DNA from: Lentisphaeria bacterium
GTDB taxonomy: Bacteria; Verrucomicrobiota; Lentisphaeria; Victivallales; Victivallaceae
Length of the DNA stretch: 48,626 nt
Direction of reading: 5' to 3'
Assembly: GCA_017508135.1 (NCBI GenBank)
Contig: JAFVZN010000106.1
Coordinates: forward strand, 1-48,626
Position 1 is the first letter of the stretch. Each line of letters begins with the position of its first letter. The position numbers and the translations under genes are program-made. Positions 25,130 through 33,075 of this stretch are shown piece after piece. The notes beneath the pieces are model-generated. The model searched no databases. It worked only from the letters and a program-made list of their open reading frames with translations, and was not told the DNA's origin.

Positions 25130-25158
25130 TTGAAAAATTTGCCTTAAAATGCTATATT
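25130..25158 (+). promoter_or_regulatory. Promoter of gdhA
   Basis: TTGAAA (25130-25135), a 17-bp spacer and TATATT (25153-25158), 40 bp before the ATG. Confidence 0.7.
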
Positions 25159-25198
25159 AGATGAACGTGTCTGAAGAAAAAACAAAGGAAAACCTGCG

Positions 25199-26542
25199 AT
25201 GAACAATTATATCAAACGTGTTCTCGATGACCTGCAAAGCCGTTACGGTCACGAAAAAGAGTATATCCAGAGTGTTACCGAAGTTCTCGGTTCTCTCAAT
25301 AAACTGATCGACTCCGAACCCAAATATGCGAAGTTCAAAATTCTGGAACGTATCGTTATTCCGGAACGGGTCATCATCTTCAAAGTGCCGTGGATCGACG
25401 ATAAAGGCGATATTCAGATCAATATCGGATACCGGGTCCAGTTCAACAGTGCCATCGGTCCGTACAAGGGCGGATTGCGCTTCCATCCGTCGGTCAACCT
25501 CGGTATTTTGAAGTTTCTCGGATTTGAACAGATCTTCAAAAACAGCTTGACCACACTGCCGCTGGGCGGTGCCAAGGGCGGATCCGACTTTGACCCCAAA
25601 GGCAAAAGTACCCGCGAAGTCATGGGATTCTGCCAGAACTTCATGCGGGAGCTTTACCGTCACATCGGAGCTAATGTCGACGTTCCCGCCGGTGACATCG
25701 GTGTCGGCAGCCGGGAGATAGGTTATCTTTTCGGTCAGTACAAGAGCATTGTAAACTCCTACGACAGCGTGCTTACCGGAAAGGGTATCAACTGGGGCGG
25801 CAGCAAGATCCGTCCGGAAGCCACCGGTTACGGCTGTGTTTATTTCGCCTGCGAAATGCTCAAGACCCGGAAGATGGATCTGGTCGGTCAGCGTGTGCTT
25901 ATCTCCGGAGCCGGAAACGTTGCCCAGTACGCTGCGCAGAAAGCCATCCAGCTGGGAGCGACCGTGCTTTCGCTTTCTGACTCCAACGGAACCGTTATCG
26001 ACAAGGATGGTATCACTCTTGAAAAACTTGAGATGATAAAGGAGTTGAAGAATGTCCGGCGCGGCAGAATAGAAGAGTATGCCAAAATGGTTCCCAATGT
26101 CAGTTACCATGCCAACTGCCGCCCCTGGCAGCTTGTGCCCTGTAATATCGCGCTGCCGTGCGCCACGCAGAACGAGCTTGATCTCGAAGATGCCAAGGTG
26201 CTGGTGAAAAACGGTTGTATCGCCGTTTGCGAAGGAGCCAATATGCCGACAACGCTTGATGCCACGGCATTTTTCCAGAAGCAGGATGTGCTTTTTGCTC
26301 CAGGAAAAGCCTCCAACGCCGGAGGTGTTGCCACCAGCGGTCTGGAGATGAGCCAGAACGCCATCCGTCTCAACTGGCACTCTGCCGAAGTTGATTCGCG
26401 GTTGCAGACCATCATGATCAACATCCACGATGCCGCGCGCCGTGCGGCATCGGAGTTCGGAGAACCTGACAACTATGTGATGGGAGCCAACATCGCCGGT
26501 TTCCGCAAGGTGGCTGATGCGATGATCGACTTGGGAATTTAA
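25199..26542 (+). CDS. gdhA: Glutamate dehydrogenase (NADP-type hexameric)
   Basis: 447 residues, matching the roughly 450-residue hexameric bacterial GdhA class. It interconverts 2-oxoglutarate plus ammonia and glutamate in the cytoplasm. Seen: substrate site PYKGGLRFHPSV with Lys90, catalytic Lys126 in LPLGGAKGG, DVPAGDIGVGSREIG, and a Rossmann dinucleotide site (VLISGAGNVAQYAA). The tail SRLQTIMINIHD is typical of this class. AAAGGAAAAC precedes the start. The gene is monocistronic and divergent from the AdiA-like decarboxylase operon, which may let both respond to amino-acid or pH state. Confidence 0.95.
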   Translation: MNNYIKRVLDDLQSRYGHEKEYIQSVTEVLGSLNKLIDSEPKYAKFKILERIVIPERVIIFKVPWIDDKGDIQINIGYRVQFNSAIGPYKGGLRFHPSVNLGILKFLGFEQIFKNSLTTLPLGGAKGGSDFDPKGKSTREVMGFCQNFMRELYRHIGANVDVPAGDIGVGSREIGYLFGQYKSIVNSYDSVLTGKGINWGGSKIRPEATGYGCVYFACEMLKTRKMDLVGQRVLISGAGNVAQYAAQKAIQLGATVLSLSDSNGTVIDKDGITLEKLEMIKELKNVRRGRIEEYAKMVPNVSYHANCRPWQLVPCNIALPCATQNELDLEDAKVLVKNGCIAVCEGANMPTTLDATAFFQKQDVLFAPGKASNAGGVATSGLEMSQNAIRLNWHSAEVDSRLQTIMINIHDAARRAASEFGEPDNYVMGANIAGFRKVADAMIDLGI

Positions 26543-26591
26543 GTTGTTGTGGAGCATGGTTTTTTACTGCACCGGTGGGATTTTTCTGCCG

Positions 26592-26620
26592 TTGACAAAT
26601 CGTGCTTGCCGTGATATATT
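26592..26620 (+). promoter_or_regulatory. Strong sigma-70-type promoter of the secreted esterase gene
   Basis: A consensus -35 TTGACA (26592-26597), a 17-bp spacer and TATATT (26615-26620), 41 bp before the ATG, which has GGAGG at 26650-26654. Confidence 0.75.
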
Positions 26621-26661
26621 AATTGATATCGTCTGAGATGTGAAAATATGGAGGTTAATAA

Positions 26662-28437
26662 ATGAAGAAGTTGTTGTCTTTACTGATGGCTGGTTCGGCT
26701 ATTGCGTTGTGCGCCGGAATCAGCGATCTGGAAGGCGAGTACCGTAACGGTCAGGTCTTCTTGCGCTGGAAAGAAGATGGACTTGACCCGAAAACCCGGT
26801 TGTGTGTCTGGAGTTCAGATGCTCCCATTACCGAAGCCAATGTCGCCAAAGCGACCAGAATTGCCGCGCATCTCAATCTCAACAGTGCCGTAGACTGGTG
26901 GCTCGACCCGTACTCATTCTTCACCAGGCGGAGCAAAAAGGCAAAAAGCGAGGAGATATTTGCCGGAAATGTTTCCGAAGGCAAACAGAAGAAGACTGTT
27001 CGCGGCTTCGTTATCAAAGAGGGCGGCCGCCCCATTTCCGCCAAAGGCGGACTTCATGTCCACACGCCGAAAGCATCTCAGGAAGGCAAACGTTACTATG
27101 CCGTGACCGCACATAACGGTTTTGCGGATAAGGTAACCGGATTCACTGCGACCAAAGCCGCCGTCACCGTCGGCAAAGGCAAGGCTCTTCCCATCCGGCT
27201 TAACGGCAAACTTACGCAAAATTCCGCCAAAGGTCTGCCCATCATCATCCGTCTGCACGGACGCGGCGGCGGCAGCGGAGTTGCCCGTAACGGCAAGGCG
27301 ATCGGCAGTCATATCCTCTTTTCGGATGACACCTTTGCGTGGCGGGAGGGCATCCCGTTCAAGTTTACTGCGGTGATCCGGCAGGGAGCGTTGAACATTA
27401 TTCTCAACGACCGCATCTGGATAGGAAGAAAGCTCTCCCGCAAAGAGTCCTGGGATTCCCGTGACAATGTTCCTGCCATCGCCACATTCTGGATGGGGTA
27501 CAACACCAATATCGCCAAAAGCAACAGAGGCCCCAAGTTCCAGTGGGACAACTACACTGAACGCATGATCCTTTACGTTGCCCGCTGGGCGCAGGATTAT
27601 CTCGGCGGCGATAAGAACCGCACCTACATCACCGGCGGAAGCATGGGCGGTTCCGGTACGGTTCAGATGGTCACCCATTTCCCGGAATTCTTTGCCGCCG
27701 GACGGGCGATGGTGCCGGTGTACGCCTACACCTGGAAGAAAACCTTGTCTTTCAATCCCTCCTGTATGCGTATGCAGTGCAGTATCGGACCCTTTACAGC
27801 TGATAATCCGGCGGTGATGCCCGATGGGACCAAACTTGAAGATTACGGTGACGGAGCGAAAAATATCGGCAGAGCGGCGATCGATATGCCGCCGCTGCTT
27901 GCGACCAACGGCCGTATGGACGGTTCGATACCGTGGGCGAACAATCCGCCGTTCTACAAAGCGGCGAACGATGCGCGGCAGATGTTCAGTGTCTTCTGGA
28001 ACAACGGTCCGCATGGAATGTCCAAAGATGCTCCGGCAGGATTTATCACGGAAGCTGCCATGCTCCGCTACAAGCTGAATGAAAGTTACCCCGCGTTCAG
28101 CAACTCCAGCGACAACCGCAAATACGGCAACGGTGACAACAAAGATGGTGATCTTGAAGGCTGGATCAACCGCGGGTTTGACTGGAGAGATATCGTTGAC
28201 CGGAAAGATCGTTACGAAATCACGCTTTCCGTAAACTATTCCGGCATCAAATATCCGGTGACCTCCGATGTCACCATCCGCCGCCGTCAGAACTTCAAGT
28301 TCGCTCCCGGAACTCAGATCAAAGTTTCGGTCAACGGCAAAGATTCGACCGTTACCATCGACAAAGACGGTCTGCTCACGGTGGAAAAAGTCACTTTCGC
28401 CGACAATAAACCGGTCAAGGTCGTTTTCAGCAAGTAA
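26662..28437 (+). CDS. Secreted alpha/beta-hydrolase, esterase-like
   Basis: 591 residues with a clear signal peptide (MKKLLSLLMAGSAIALCAG). Residues 20-170 look like an N-terminal beta-rich accessory domain. The hydrolase core follows: IIIRLHGRGGGSG near 195 (oxyanion loop), TYITGGSMGGSGTVQ with candidate nucleophile Ser327, a possible acid in NGRMDGSIPW, and NNGPHGM as candidate His. This resembles carbohydrate-esterase or feruloyl-esterase-type peptidase S9-like hydrolases. The C-terminal 80 residues (ITLSVNYSGIKYPVTSD) look like a beta domain. Acting outside the cytoplasm on polysaccharide-linked esters is inferred from context with the pseudopilin and putative glycosidase genes downstream. 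Own promoter and terminator. Confidence 0.75.
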   Translation: MKKLLSLLMAGSAIALCAGISDLEGEYRNGQVFLRWKEDGLDPKTRLCVWSSDAPITEANVAKATRIAAHLNLNSAVDWWLDPYSFFTRRSKKAKSEEIFAGNVSEGKQKKTVRGFVIKEGGRPISAKGGLHVHTPKASQEGKRYYAVTAHNGFADKVTGFTATKAAVTVGKGKALPIRLNGKLTQNSAKGLPIIIRLHGRGGGSGVARNGKAIGSHILFSDDTFAWREGIPFKFTAVIRQGALNIILNDRIWIGRKLSRKESWDSRDNVPAIATFWMGYNTNIAKSNRGPKFQWDNYTERMILYVARWAQDYLGGDKNRTYITGGSMGGSGTVQMVTHFPEFFAAGRAMVPVYAYTWKKTLSFNPSCMRMQCSIGPFTADNPAVMPDGTKLEDYGDGAKNIGRAAIDMPPLLATNGRMDGSIPWANNPPFYKAANDARQMFSVFWNNGPHGMSKDAPAGFITEAAMLRYKLNESYPAFSNSSDNRKYGNGDNKDGDLEGWINRGFDWRDIVDRKDRYEITLSVNYSGIKYPVTSDVTIRRRQNFKFAPGTQIKVSVNGKDSTVTIDKDGLLTVEKVTFADNKPVKVVFSK

Positions 28438-28463
28438 GATCTGAAACGGTAAACTTTTGATCG

Positions 28464-28512
28464 ACAGCTGATATCTGCGGCACTGCTGCGGATGTCAGCT
28501 GTTCTGTTTTTC
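28464..28512 (+). terminator. Terminator of the esterase gene, overlapping the araC-type 3' end
   Basis: ACAGCTGATATCTGCG (28464-28479) pairs, with two G-T wobbles, with the arm at 28487-28502. A T-rich run (TCTGTTTTT) follows on the plus strand. The right arm and T tract also encode the last codons of the opposing AraC-type gene. Confidence 0.85.
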
Positions 28513-29286
28513 CCGGCAGCGTTTCCGGTAGGCGGCGGGGGAAACTCCGTAATGCCGGGTGAAGCACCGGGTGAAGTAGTTTCTGTCGGCACATCCGATG
28601 GATTCTGATATCGACTCGATACTTGCATCGGTATTGCGCAGCTGCATACCGGCGTGTTCGTAGCGCAGAAGAGAAAGGTAACGGTACGGCGTCGTTCCGA
28701 ATGCGTTCCGGAAACGGAGGGAAAATGTCTTTTCGGTCAGGGCATATTGCTGAGCCAGCTCCACTACTGACAGCGGCGAACCGAGGTTCAGCATCAGTTC
28801 CCGGCGGACAACTTCCATCAGATGATCGTGGCAGTTCCGTCTGCTGTTACCGGCAAGATGGGCATCATACAGCGTGGCGGTTATCAATGAGAACGCCGGG
28901 AAATAACCGTTTCTGTCCATATTTTTCCATGCGTTGACGGCATCGTTGAGCAGAGCTTCAAGCTTCGGGGAGAGGTCGATCTCGATGACTTTGTTTCTGG
29001 AGAAAAATCCCTGCATGTAAAAGTGGCAGTAATACTGGGAAACCTCCTCCGAATCGCAGAAAGTGTACAAATTGGCATTCGGTGGAATTATATATAACTT
29101 ATCCGGCATAAGCTCCTTGCGTTTGCTGCCGATGATTATGCCCGCTCCCGGGGCATCATTCCAGTAAAGACACCAGAAAGTACCGGTCAATATCCCGGTT
29201 TTCCAGTACTGCTGCAGTCGGGTGTGGTTTACCCGGAAGAGTTCGATTTGAAGTGAGTCCGCGAGCTTGTTTGCGCTTTTGTCCAT
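28495..29286 (-). CDS. AraC family transcriptional regulator
   Basis: 263 residues. An N-terminal sensor half (residues 1-150, cupin-like stretch MPDKLYIIPPNANLYTFCDS) is followed by a C-terminal double helix-turn-helix: LSVVELAQQYALTEKTFSLRFRNAFGTTPYRYL and ISESIGCADRNYFTRCFTRHYGVSPAAYRK. Such regulators usually respond to a sugar and control neighbouring carbohydrate genes. The gene lies between the secreted esterase gene (convergent) and the pseudopilin gene (divergent), which are its likely targets. The ligand is unknown. Confidence 0.92.
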   Translation of the reverse strand: MDKSANKLADSLQIELFRVNHTRLQQYWKTGILTGTFWCLYWNDAPGAGIIIGSKRKELMPDKLYIIPPNANLYTFCDSEEVSQYYCHFYMQGFFSRNKVIEIDLSPKLEALLNDAVNAWKNMDRNGYFPAFSLITATLYDAHLAGNSRRNCHDHLMEVVRRELMLNLGSPLSVVELAQQYALTEKTFSLRFRNAFGTTPYRYLSLLRYEHAGMQLRNTDASIESISESIGCADRNYFTRCFTRHYGVSPAAYRKRCREKQNS

Positions 29287-29338
29287 AAAAAAGTCCGTTT
29301 TTTACATTCAGAAATCATTGCAAAAATTACGTTTTATG

Positions 29339-29367
29339 AATATAATATCATCAATGACATTTTTCAA
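29339..29367 (-). promoter_or_regulatory. Promoter of the AraC-type gene
   Basis: TTGAAA (29362-29367), a 17-bp spacer and TATATT (29339-29344) on the minus strand, about 50 bp before the ATG at 29286. No equally good promoter is seen for the divergent pseudopilin gene, which fits activator dependence. Confidence 0.65.
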
Positions 29368-29445
29368 GCAGCAAAATACCGTTACCTGTTTGAAAAAGCA
29401 ATATCGGAACATTAACGGAAACTAAAAAAGGAGCTGAGAAAACTT

Positions 29446-30303
29446 GTGGAGATTTTGAAGCAAAAGAGACACCGGACGGGGATGAAAGGCATCCTGAAAA
29501 GAAACAGAGCTGAAAATGGATGCTGTTCACCTGGTTGCAACCAGGTGAAGCTGTACAGCTTCACCTTGATTGAACTTCTCGTCGTCATTGCCATCATCGC
29601 CATTCTGGCAGCGATTCTGCTTCCCGCTCTGCAGAGCGCACGCGAGCGCGGACGAACCGTATCCTGCACCAACAATATGAAACAGCTGGGTATGGCGAAT
29701 GCCAATTACATGGACGATTACGGTTACTATGTTCCCCGCATGGTAGGAAGTTACAGCTGGCCGCCGCGTTTGTCGATGTATATCGGTGGCGATGTCCGGC
29801 GGAACGATGGCGGTTATCCGCACGTTCCCAAAACTTTTGTCCTTAATTCTGTGTTCCATTGCCCGAGCGCGACGATGCTTTCCGGAGCCGGAGGTTACGC
29901 CTCCGGTACCGGCTTGAACTATACTGCGAACCAGTTTGTTACCGGAAAAGATTTCTGCGAATACAAGGCTGACCCGCATAACGGCGGCTCTGCCCGGGCC
30001 GGTTCCATCAAGCGCAGCAGTCAGGTTTATCTCTTTATGGAACATGCGGAGATCGAAACCTGGTACAGCGGCATTGATGCCTCCGGTCACGGCAGAGTCG
30101 GCTACCGTCACCCCGGTCATAACGGCAAAAAGTTTTATGATGCCGCGAGCAAGGGCAACGATGTCCCCGCCAGTGCCGGTATGAATGTCGCCATGTGTGA
30201 CGGCAGTGTAAAAAATGTCAAAGGCAATATCTGTCTTGACAGCAACGATGACGGCATGTTCAACAATAAAAAGCGCAACTGGGCGGATGTTTACGACCGG
30301 TAA
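29446..30303 (+). CDS. Prepilin-type (pseudopilin) protein with C-terminal DG motif
   Basis: 285 residues from a GTG start with AAGGAG upstream; an ATG at 29482 is the alternative. The class III signal is [18 protein letters not shown], with Phe39 as predicted +1 and the conserved Glu43 at +5. The residue before the cleavage site is Ser38, not the usual Gly, and the leader is long (38 residues with GTG). The globular part ends with [14 protein letters not shown], the DG motif of the large DUF1559-like pseudopilin group abundant in Lentisphaerota and Planctomycetota. Processing by a prepilin peptidase and envelope location are inferred; function is unknown. It is followed 26 bp later by a secreted putative glycosidase gene. 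Confidence 0.88.
   Translation: MEILKQKRHRTGMKGILKRNRAENGCCSPGCNQVKLYSFTLIELLVVIAIIAILAAILLPALQSARERGRTVSCTNNMKQLGMANANYMDDYGYYVPRMVGSYSWPPRLSMYIGGDVRRNDGGYPHVPKTFVLNSVFHCPSATMLSGAGGYASGTGLNYTANQFVTGKDFCEYKADPHNGGSARAGSIKRSSQVYLFMEHAEIETWYSGIDASGHGRVGYRHPGHNGKKFYDAASKGNDVPASAGMNVAMCDGSVKNVKGNICLDSNDDGMFNNKKRNWADVYDR
29526..29566. repeat. Two overlapping 24-bp perfect palindromes inside the pseudopilin gene
   Basis: 29526-29549 is a perfect palindrome centred on TTGCAA (arms TTCACCTGGTTG / CAACCAGGTGAA). 29543-29566 is a second one centred on GTAC (arms AGGTGAAGCTGT / ACAGCTTCACCT). They share the 7 bases AGGTGAA, so only one of two hairpins can form at a time. They encode the residues just before the FTLIELL cleavage motif. 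Confidence 0.95.
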
Positions 30304-30329
30304 GAGAAAATTATAGAAAGGAATTTTTT

Positions 30330-32039
30330 ATGAAGCGTATTTTGTCAGCATTATTGGCTTTCTCTGCGGTGGTATTGATGGCGGATGAGTATTACAAGCC
30401 GCCCAAAGTGAAACTTATCCATGATGGATGGGGCTTCCAGTATGAAGGACTTCCTCCCAATACCAAACCCTCCCGCAAGTTACAGATGACTACGCAGTAT
30501 ATCAAAAACAACATCGCCTTGATGGAAGCCTCCATCCCCGGCAGCGGTATCATCATCCGTTTTACCACGCCCGCTGCCAAGTGTGAAGGACAAGCGGTCA
30601 ACATCAACGCTATCTTCGGTAAGCGCAAAATCAAATATGAGTATTTCAAAGACGATATTGCGAATTTGAAAAGTACCAAATTTAAAAAGTTCACTGACAA
30701 CTTCATCGGTCTCACCGTCAGCCCCGGTAATGTGGACTGGTTCGACGATGCCGCATGGGAAGCGGTCTGCCACAACCACAAAGTGATCGCCCGGATCGCC
30801 AAAGAGACCGGCATGGTCGGTTTGAAGTTCGATATCGAAGAATATCACAAAAACACCATGTGGCAGTTCAAGCCGGAAAAAGGCAAAACTCTTGCCGAAA
30901 CTCACGCCAAGATCCGCCAGCGCGGTCAGGAGTTCGGTAAAGCTTTGTTCAGCGAATTTCCCGATATGGAAATGCTCTGCTACTGGTGGTTCTCGCTCTG
31001 CCGTCACAAAAATGACAACTCCCGCCCCGAAGATGCGGAATATATGGTCGCTCCCTTTGTCAACGGTATCTATGATGTGCTGCCGCCGACGGTCAAAATC
31101 CATGACGGCGATGAAAGCTGCGCCTACCGCGCCAACGATGAAGTGGAATTTTACCACCTCGGTATCGATGTGAGAAAGAATTTTACCCGTTTCCTTGACC
31201 CCAAACATCTTGCTAAATACCGGGCGCAGACCTTTATCGCTCCCGGGATCTATGTCGATCCGCACTTCAATCCCCGCTTCAATTACTGGAACAATCAGCT
31301 GCTGCCCGATCTGGAAACTCTCGGCGGTACCCGGTTGCTCAAGCGCAACCTTATCAACGCTATGGAGGTCGCTGACAAGTATGTCTGGATGTGGCACGAA
31401 CGTTTTGTCTGGTTCCCCAGCCACCACCCCGCCAATCCCGTCCTCATTTCCAGCGTTGCGCCCAAAGTCGCCGCTGAACTTGACCTGATCGCCAGCCAGA
31501 ATCAGATCGCGGATGCCAAAAAAGTCATTGCAAAAGATAAACCGCGCAACATCGTCTATAATCCCACTTATGACAAACTGCCGGAAAACGGTCAGAAGAT
31601 ACCCGGTTTCGGCGAATGGCACGGTGCGAAAAATCAGGGACACTTCGCCCGCAAAGTGGTCAACGGCAACGCTGTCGTCGCCGCCGTCAATGTGGAAAAC
31701 GGCTGTATCTACCAGAGCCGCAAAGTCAAACCCGGTGAAATGTATCTGGCACGTTGTACGGCATGGAACATCACTCCGGGCAGCAAAGCCAAGGCTTCTT
31801 TCAGTGTCAAATGGAAACGTGATCTTGTCCGTCAGGGCAAGCCTTTCAATGACCGTTTTGCCGACTATTTGAACAAGCAGCACATCTTCCGGCGGCAGGG
31901 TGACAAACCGGTCACGGTGGAATTTGTTGTGACCGTGCCGGAACACGCCAATTATCTCGAACTGATGCTCAGTGTCGGAAACGGCAAAGGTCAGGAAATC
32001 TACTTTGACAATGTTGAACTTTACAAGGTTATGGATTGA
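30330..32039 (+). CDS. Secreted putative glycosidase with C-terminal carbohydrate-binding-like domain
   Basis: 569 residues, signal peptide MKRILSALLAFSAVVLMA. I do not recognise a named family. Residues 30-430 have the pattern of a TIM-barrel hydrolase: VGLKFDIEEYH with Asp168, Glu170 and Glu171 at a predicted strand end, followed by MLCYWWFSL and KYVWMWHERFVWFP. Aromatic-rich strand ends are typical of glycan sites. Residues 440-569 (ENGCIYQSRKVKPGEMYLA, YFDNVELYKV) resemble a CBM4/9-like jelly-roll. AAAGGA precedes the ATG. Position directly after the pseudopilin and before a GNAT gene suggests one transcript. Glycan hydrolysis is inference. Confidence 0.65.
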   Translation: MKRILSALLAFSAVVLMADEYYKPPKVKLIHDGWGFQYEGLPPNTKPSRKLQMTTQYIKNNIALMEASIPGSGIIIRFTTPAAKCEGQAVNINAIFGKRKIKYEYFKDDIANLKSTKFKKFTDNFIGLTVSPGNVDWFDDAAWEAVCHNHKVIARIAKETGMVGLKFDIEEYHKNTMWQFKPEKGKTLAETHAKIRQRGQEFGKALFSEFPDMEMLCYWWFSLCRHKNDNSRPEDAEYMVAPFVNGIYDVLPPTVKIHDGDESCAYRANDEVEFYHLGIDVRKNFTRFLDPKHLAKYRAQTFIAPGIYVDPHFNPRFNYWNNQLLPDLETLGGTRLLKRNLINAMEVADKYVWMWHERFVWFPSHHPANPVLISSVAPKVAAELDLIASQNQIADAKKVIAKDKPRNIVYNPTYDKLPENGQKIPGFGEWHGAKNQGHFARKVVNGNAVVAAVNVENGCIYQSRKVKPGEMYLARCTAWNITPGSKAKASFSVKWKRDLVRQGKPFNDRFADYLNKQHIFRRQGDKPVTVEFVVTVPEHANYLELMLSVGNGKGQEIYFDNVELYKVMD

Positions 32040-32046
32040 GATAATT

Positions 32047-32526
32047 ATGATAGTTGTCCGTGAATTTCAAGACTGCGATGCCGCCGGTGCCGCAGAGGTT
32101 TACTACGAAAGTTTCAAAACCTATTTAAAAGAACGGATGGGACCGAAGCGTTCAGCGGAATATTGGCAGAATTCGATGAAACGCTTCACGACTGAAGAGT
32201 ATGATAATATCAGTTTCGTTGCGCTGGATGGGGATAGAGTTGTCGGCTGTATCTCCATCGCCGCCGCGCTTGTCCGGCGTTTGGGAACGCTTACGCGTAT
32301 CGGTGTTCTGCCGGAATATGCGGGAAAGGGTATCGGTAAGATGCTTTTTGAGGAAGCTGACCGCTTCTGGCGCGAGCGCAAAATGCGTAAAGTCGCAACG
32401 TGTGTATCTTCCATCAATACGGCAGCGATCAAGTTTTACGAGCGTTGCGGCTTCCATTGTGAAGGAGTGTTGAAAGACCACTTCTTCCCCGGAGTGGACG
32501 AACACCAGCTTGCACTTTTTTACTGA
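32047..32526 (+). CDS. GNAT family N-acetyltransferase
   Basis: 159 residues. Acetyl-CoA site: LTRIGVLPEYAGKGIGKMLF (GKGIGK). C-terminal motif: INTAAIKFYERCGFHCEG, followed by KDHFFPGVDEHQLALFY. The start at 32047 lies 8 bp after the preceding stop with only a weak purine-rich site, so translation is probably coupled. Substrate unknown; similar enzymes acetylate small molecules or protein N-termini. Confidence 0.85.
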   Translation: MIVVREFQDCDAAGAAEVYYESFKTYLKERMGPKRSAEYWQNSMKRFTTEEYDNISFVALDGDRVVGCISIAAALVRRLGTLTRIGVLPEYAGKGIGKMLFEEADRFWRERKMRKVATCVSSINTAAIKFYERCGFHCEGVLKDHFFPGVDEHQLALFY

Positions 32527-32576
32527 GCTTTTTGGGAAAGATCAGACGGCGGCGCGCCCTCGTGCGCGCTGACTTT

Positions 32577-32626
32577 GAAAGTCGGGGGAAACTCGTGAAC
32601 GGAAGTTCACGTCGCCCCCGACTTTC
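32577..32626. other. Nested long hairpin element
   Basis: A perfect 12-bp outer stem (GAAAGTCGGGGG / CCCCCGACTTTC) encloses a perfect 7-bp inner stem (CGTGAAC / GTTCACG) with a GGAA tetraloop-sized loop. No T tract follows on either strand, so it is not a standard intrinsic terminator, though it lies 50 bp after the GNAT stop. It could stabilise a 3' end or belong to the adjoining repeat family. Confidence 0.8.
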
Positions 32627-32687
32627 TTCGTCATCATCGCACGATCATCGCGCCGACTGCGGCGGATAGGTTGGCGGGGCGGATCAA

Positions 32688-32926
32688 CTGGAGTGTGTGT
32701 CGCCTTGCGGCGACCAATGTAGTTGTTGAGTTGCGCCGCTTGCGCGGCTTATGAACGCCTGACGGCGACCGGGGTAGTGTGTGGGGTGCGCCGCTTGCGC
32801 GGCTTATGAACGCCTGACGGCGACCGGGTGTGGGGTGCGCCGCTTGCGCGGCTTATGAACGCCTGACGGCGACCGGGGTAGTGTGTGGGGTGCGCCGTTT
32901 GCGCGGCTTATGAACGCCTGACGGCG
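32688..32926 (+). repeat. Tandem array of a ~55-bp palindromic unit
   Basis: A unit starting TGCGCCGCTTGCGCGGC and containing ATGAACGCCTGACGGCG occurs at 32732-32786 (55 bp), 32787-32835 (49 bp, missing 6 bp), 32836-32890 (55 bp) and 32891-32926 (partial). A diverged lead-in is at 32688-32731. Each unit carries two mini-hairpins. The same sequence occurs inverted at the start of the window. Together with flanking repeats it fills the gap 32527-33075, where no gene is seen. Confidence 0.9.
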
Positions 32927-32964
32927 TCGGTTCGGTGTGAGCGGAGTTGGGCTGGAGTGTGTGC

Positions 32965-33062
32965 CTTGAACTCAAGCGGCAGATGTGTCGTGAGGCAAGC
33001 TCGGGTTTTACGACGGGTACGATGCAGGAGCAAGGCGCGAAAAAAGCCCGTGTGAGACCGCC
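32965..33062 (+). repeat. Dispersed repeat module, related to 12165-12290
   Basis: Begins CGGCAGATGTGTCGTGAGGC and ends GCCCGTGTGAGACCGCCG, matching both ends of the module at 12165-12290 in the same orientation while the interior differs. It ends 14 bp from the stop codon of the permease gene. Confidence 0.65.
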
Positions 33063-33075
33063 GTTCTGATAAGTT

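Noticed and set aside
32688-32926. CRISPR array
   Set aside because: Units follow each other directly with no unique spacers, one unit is shortened, and no cas genes are present.
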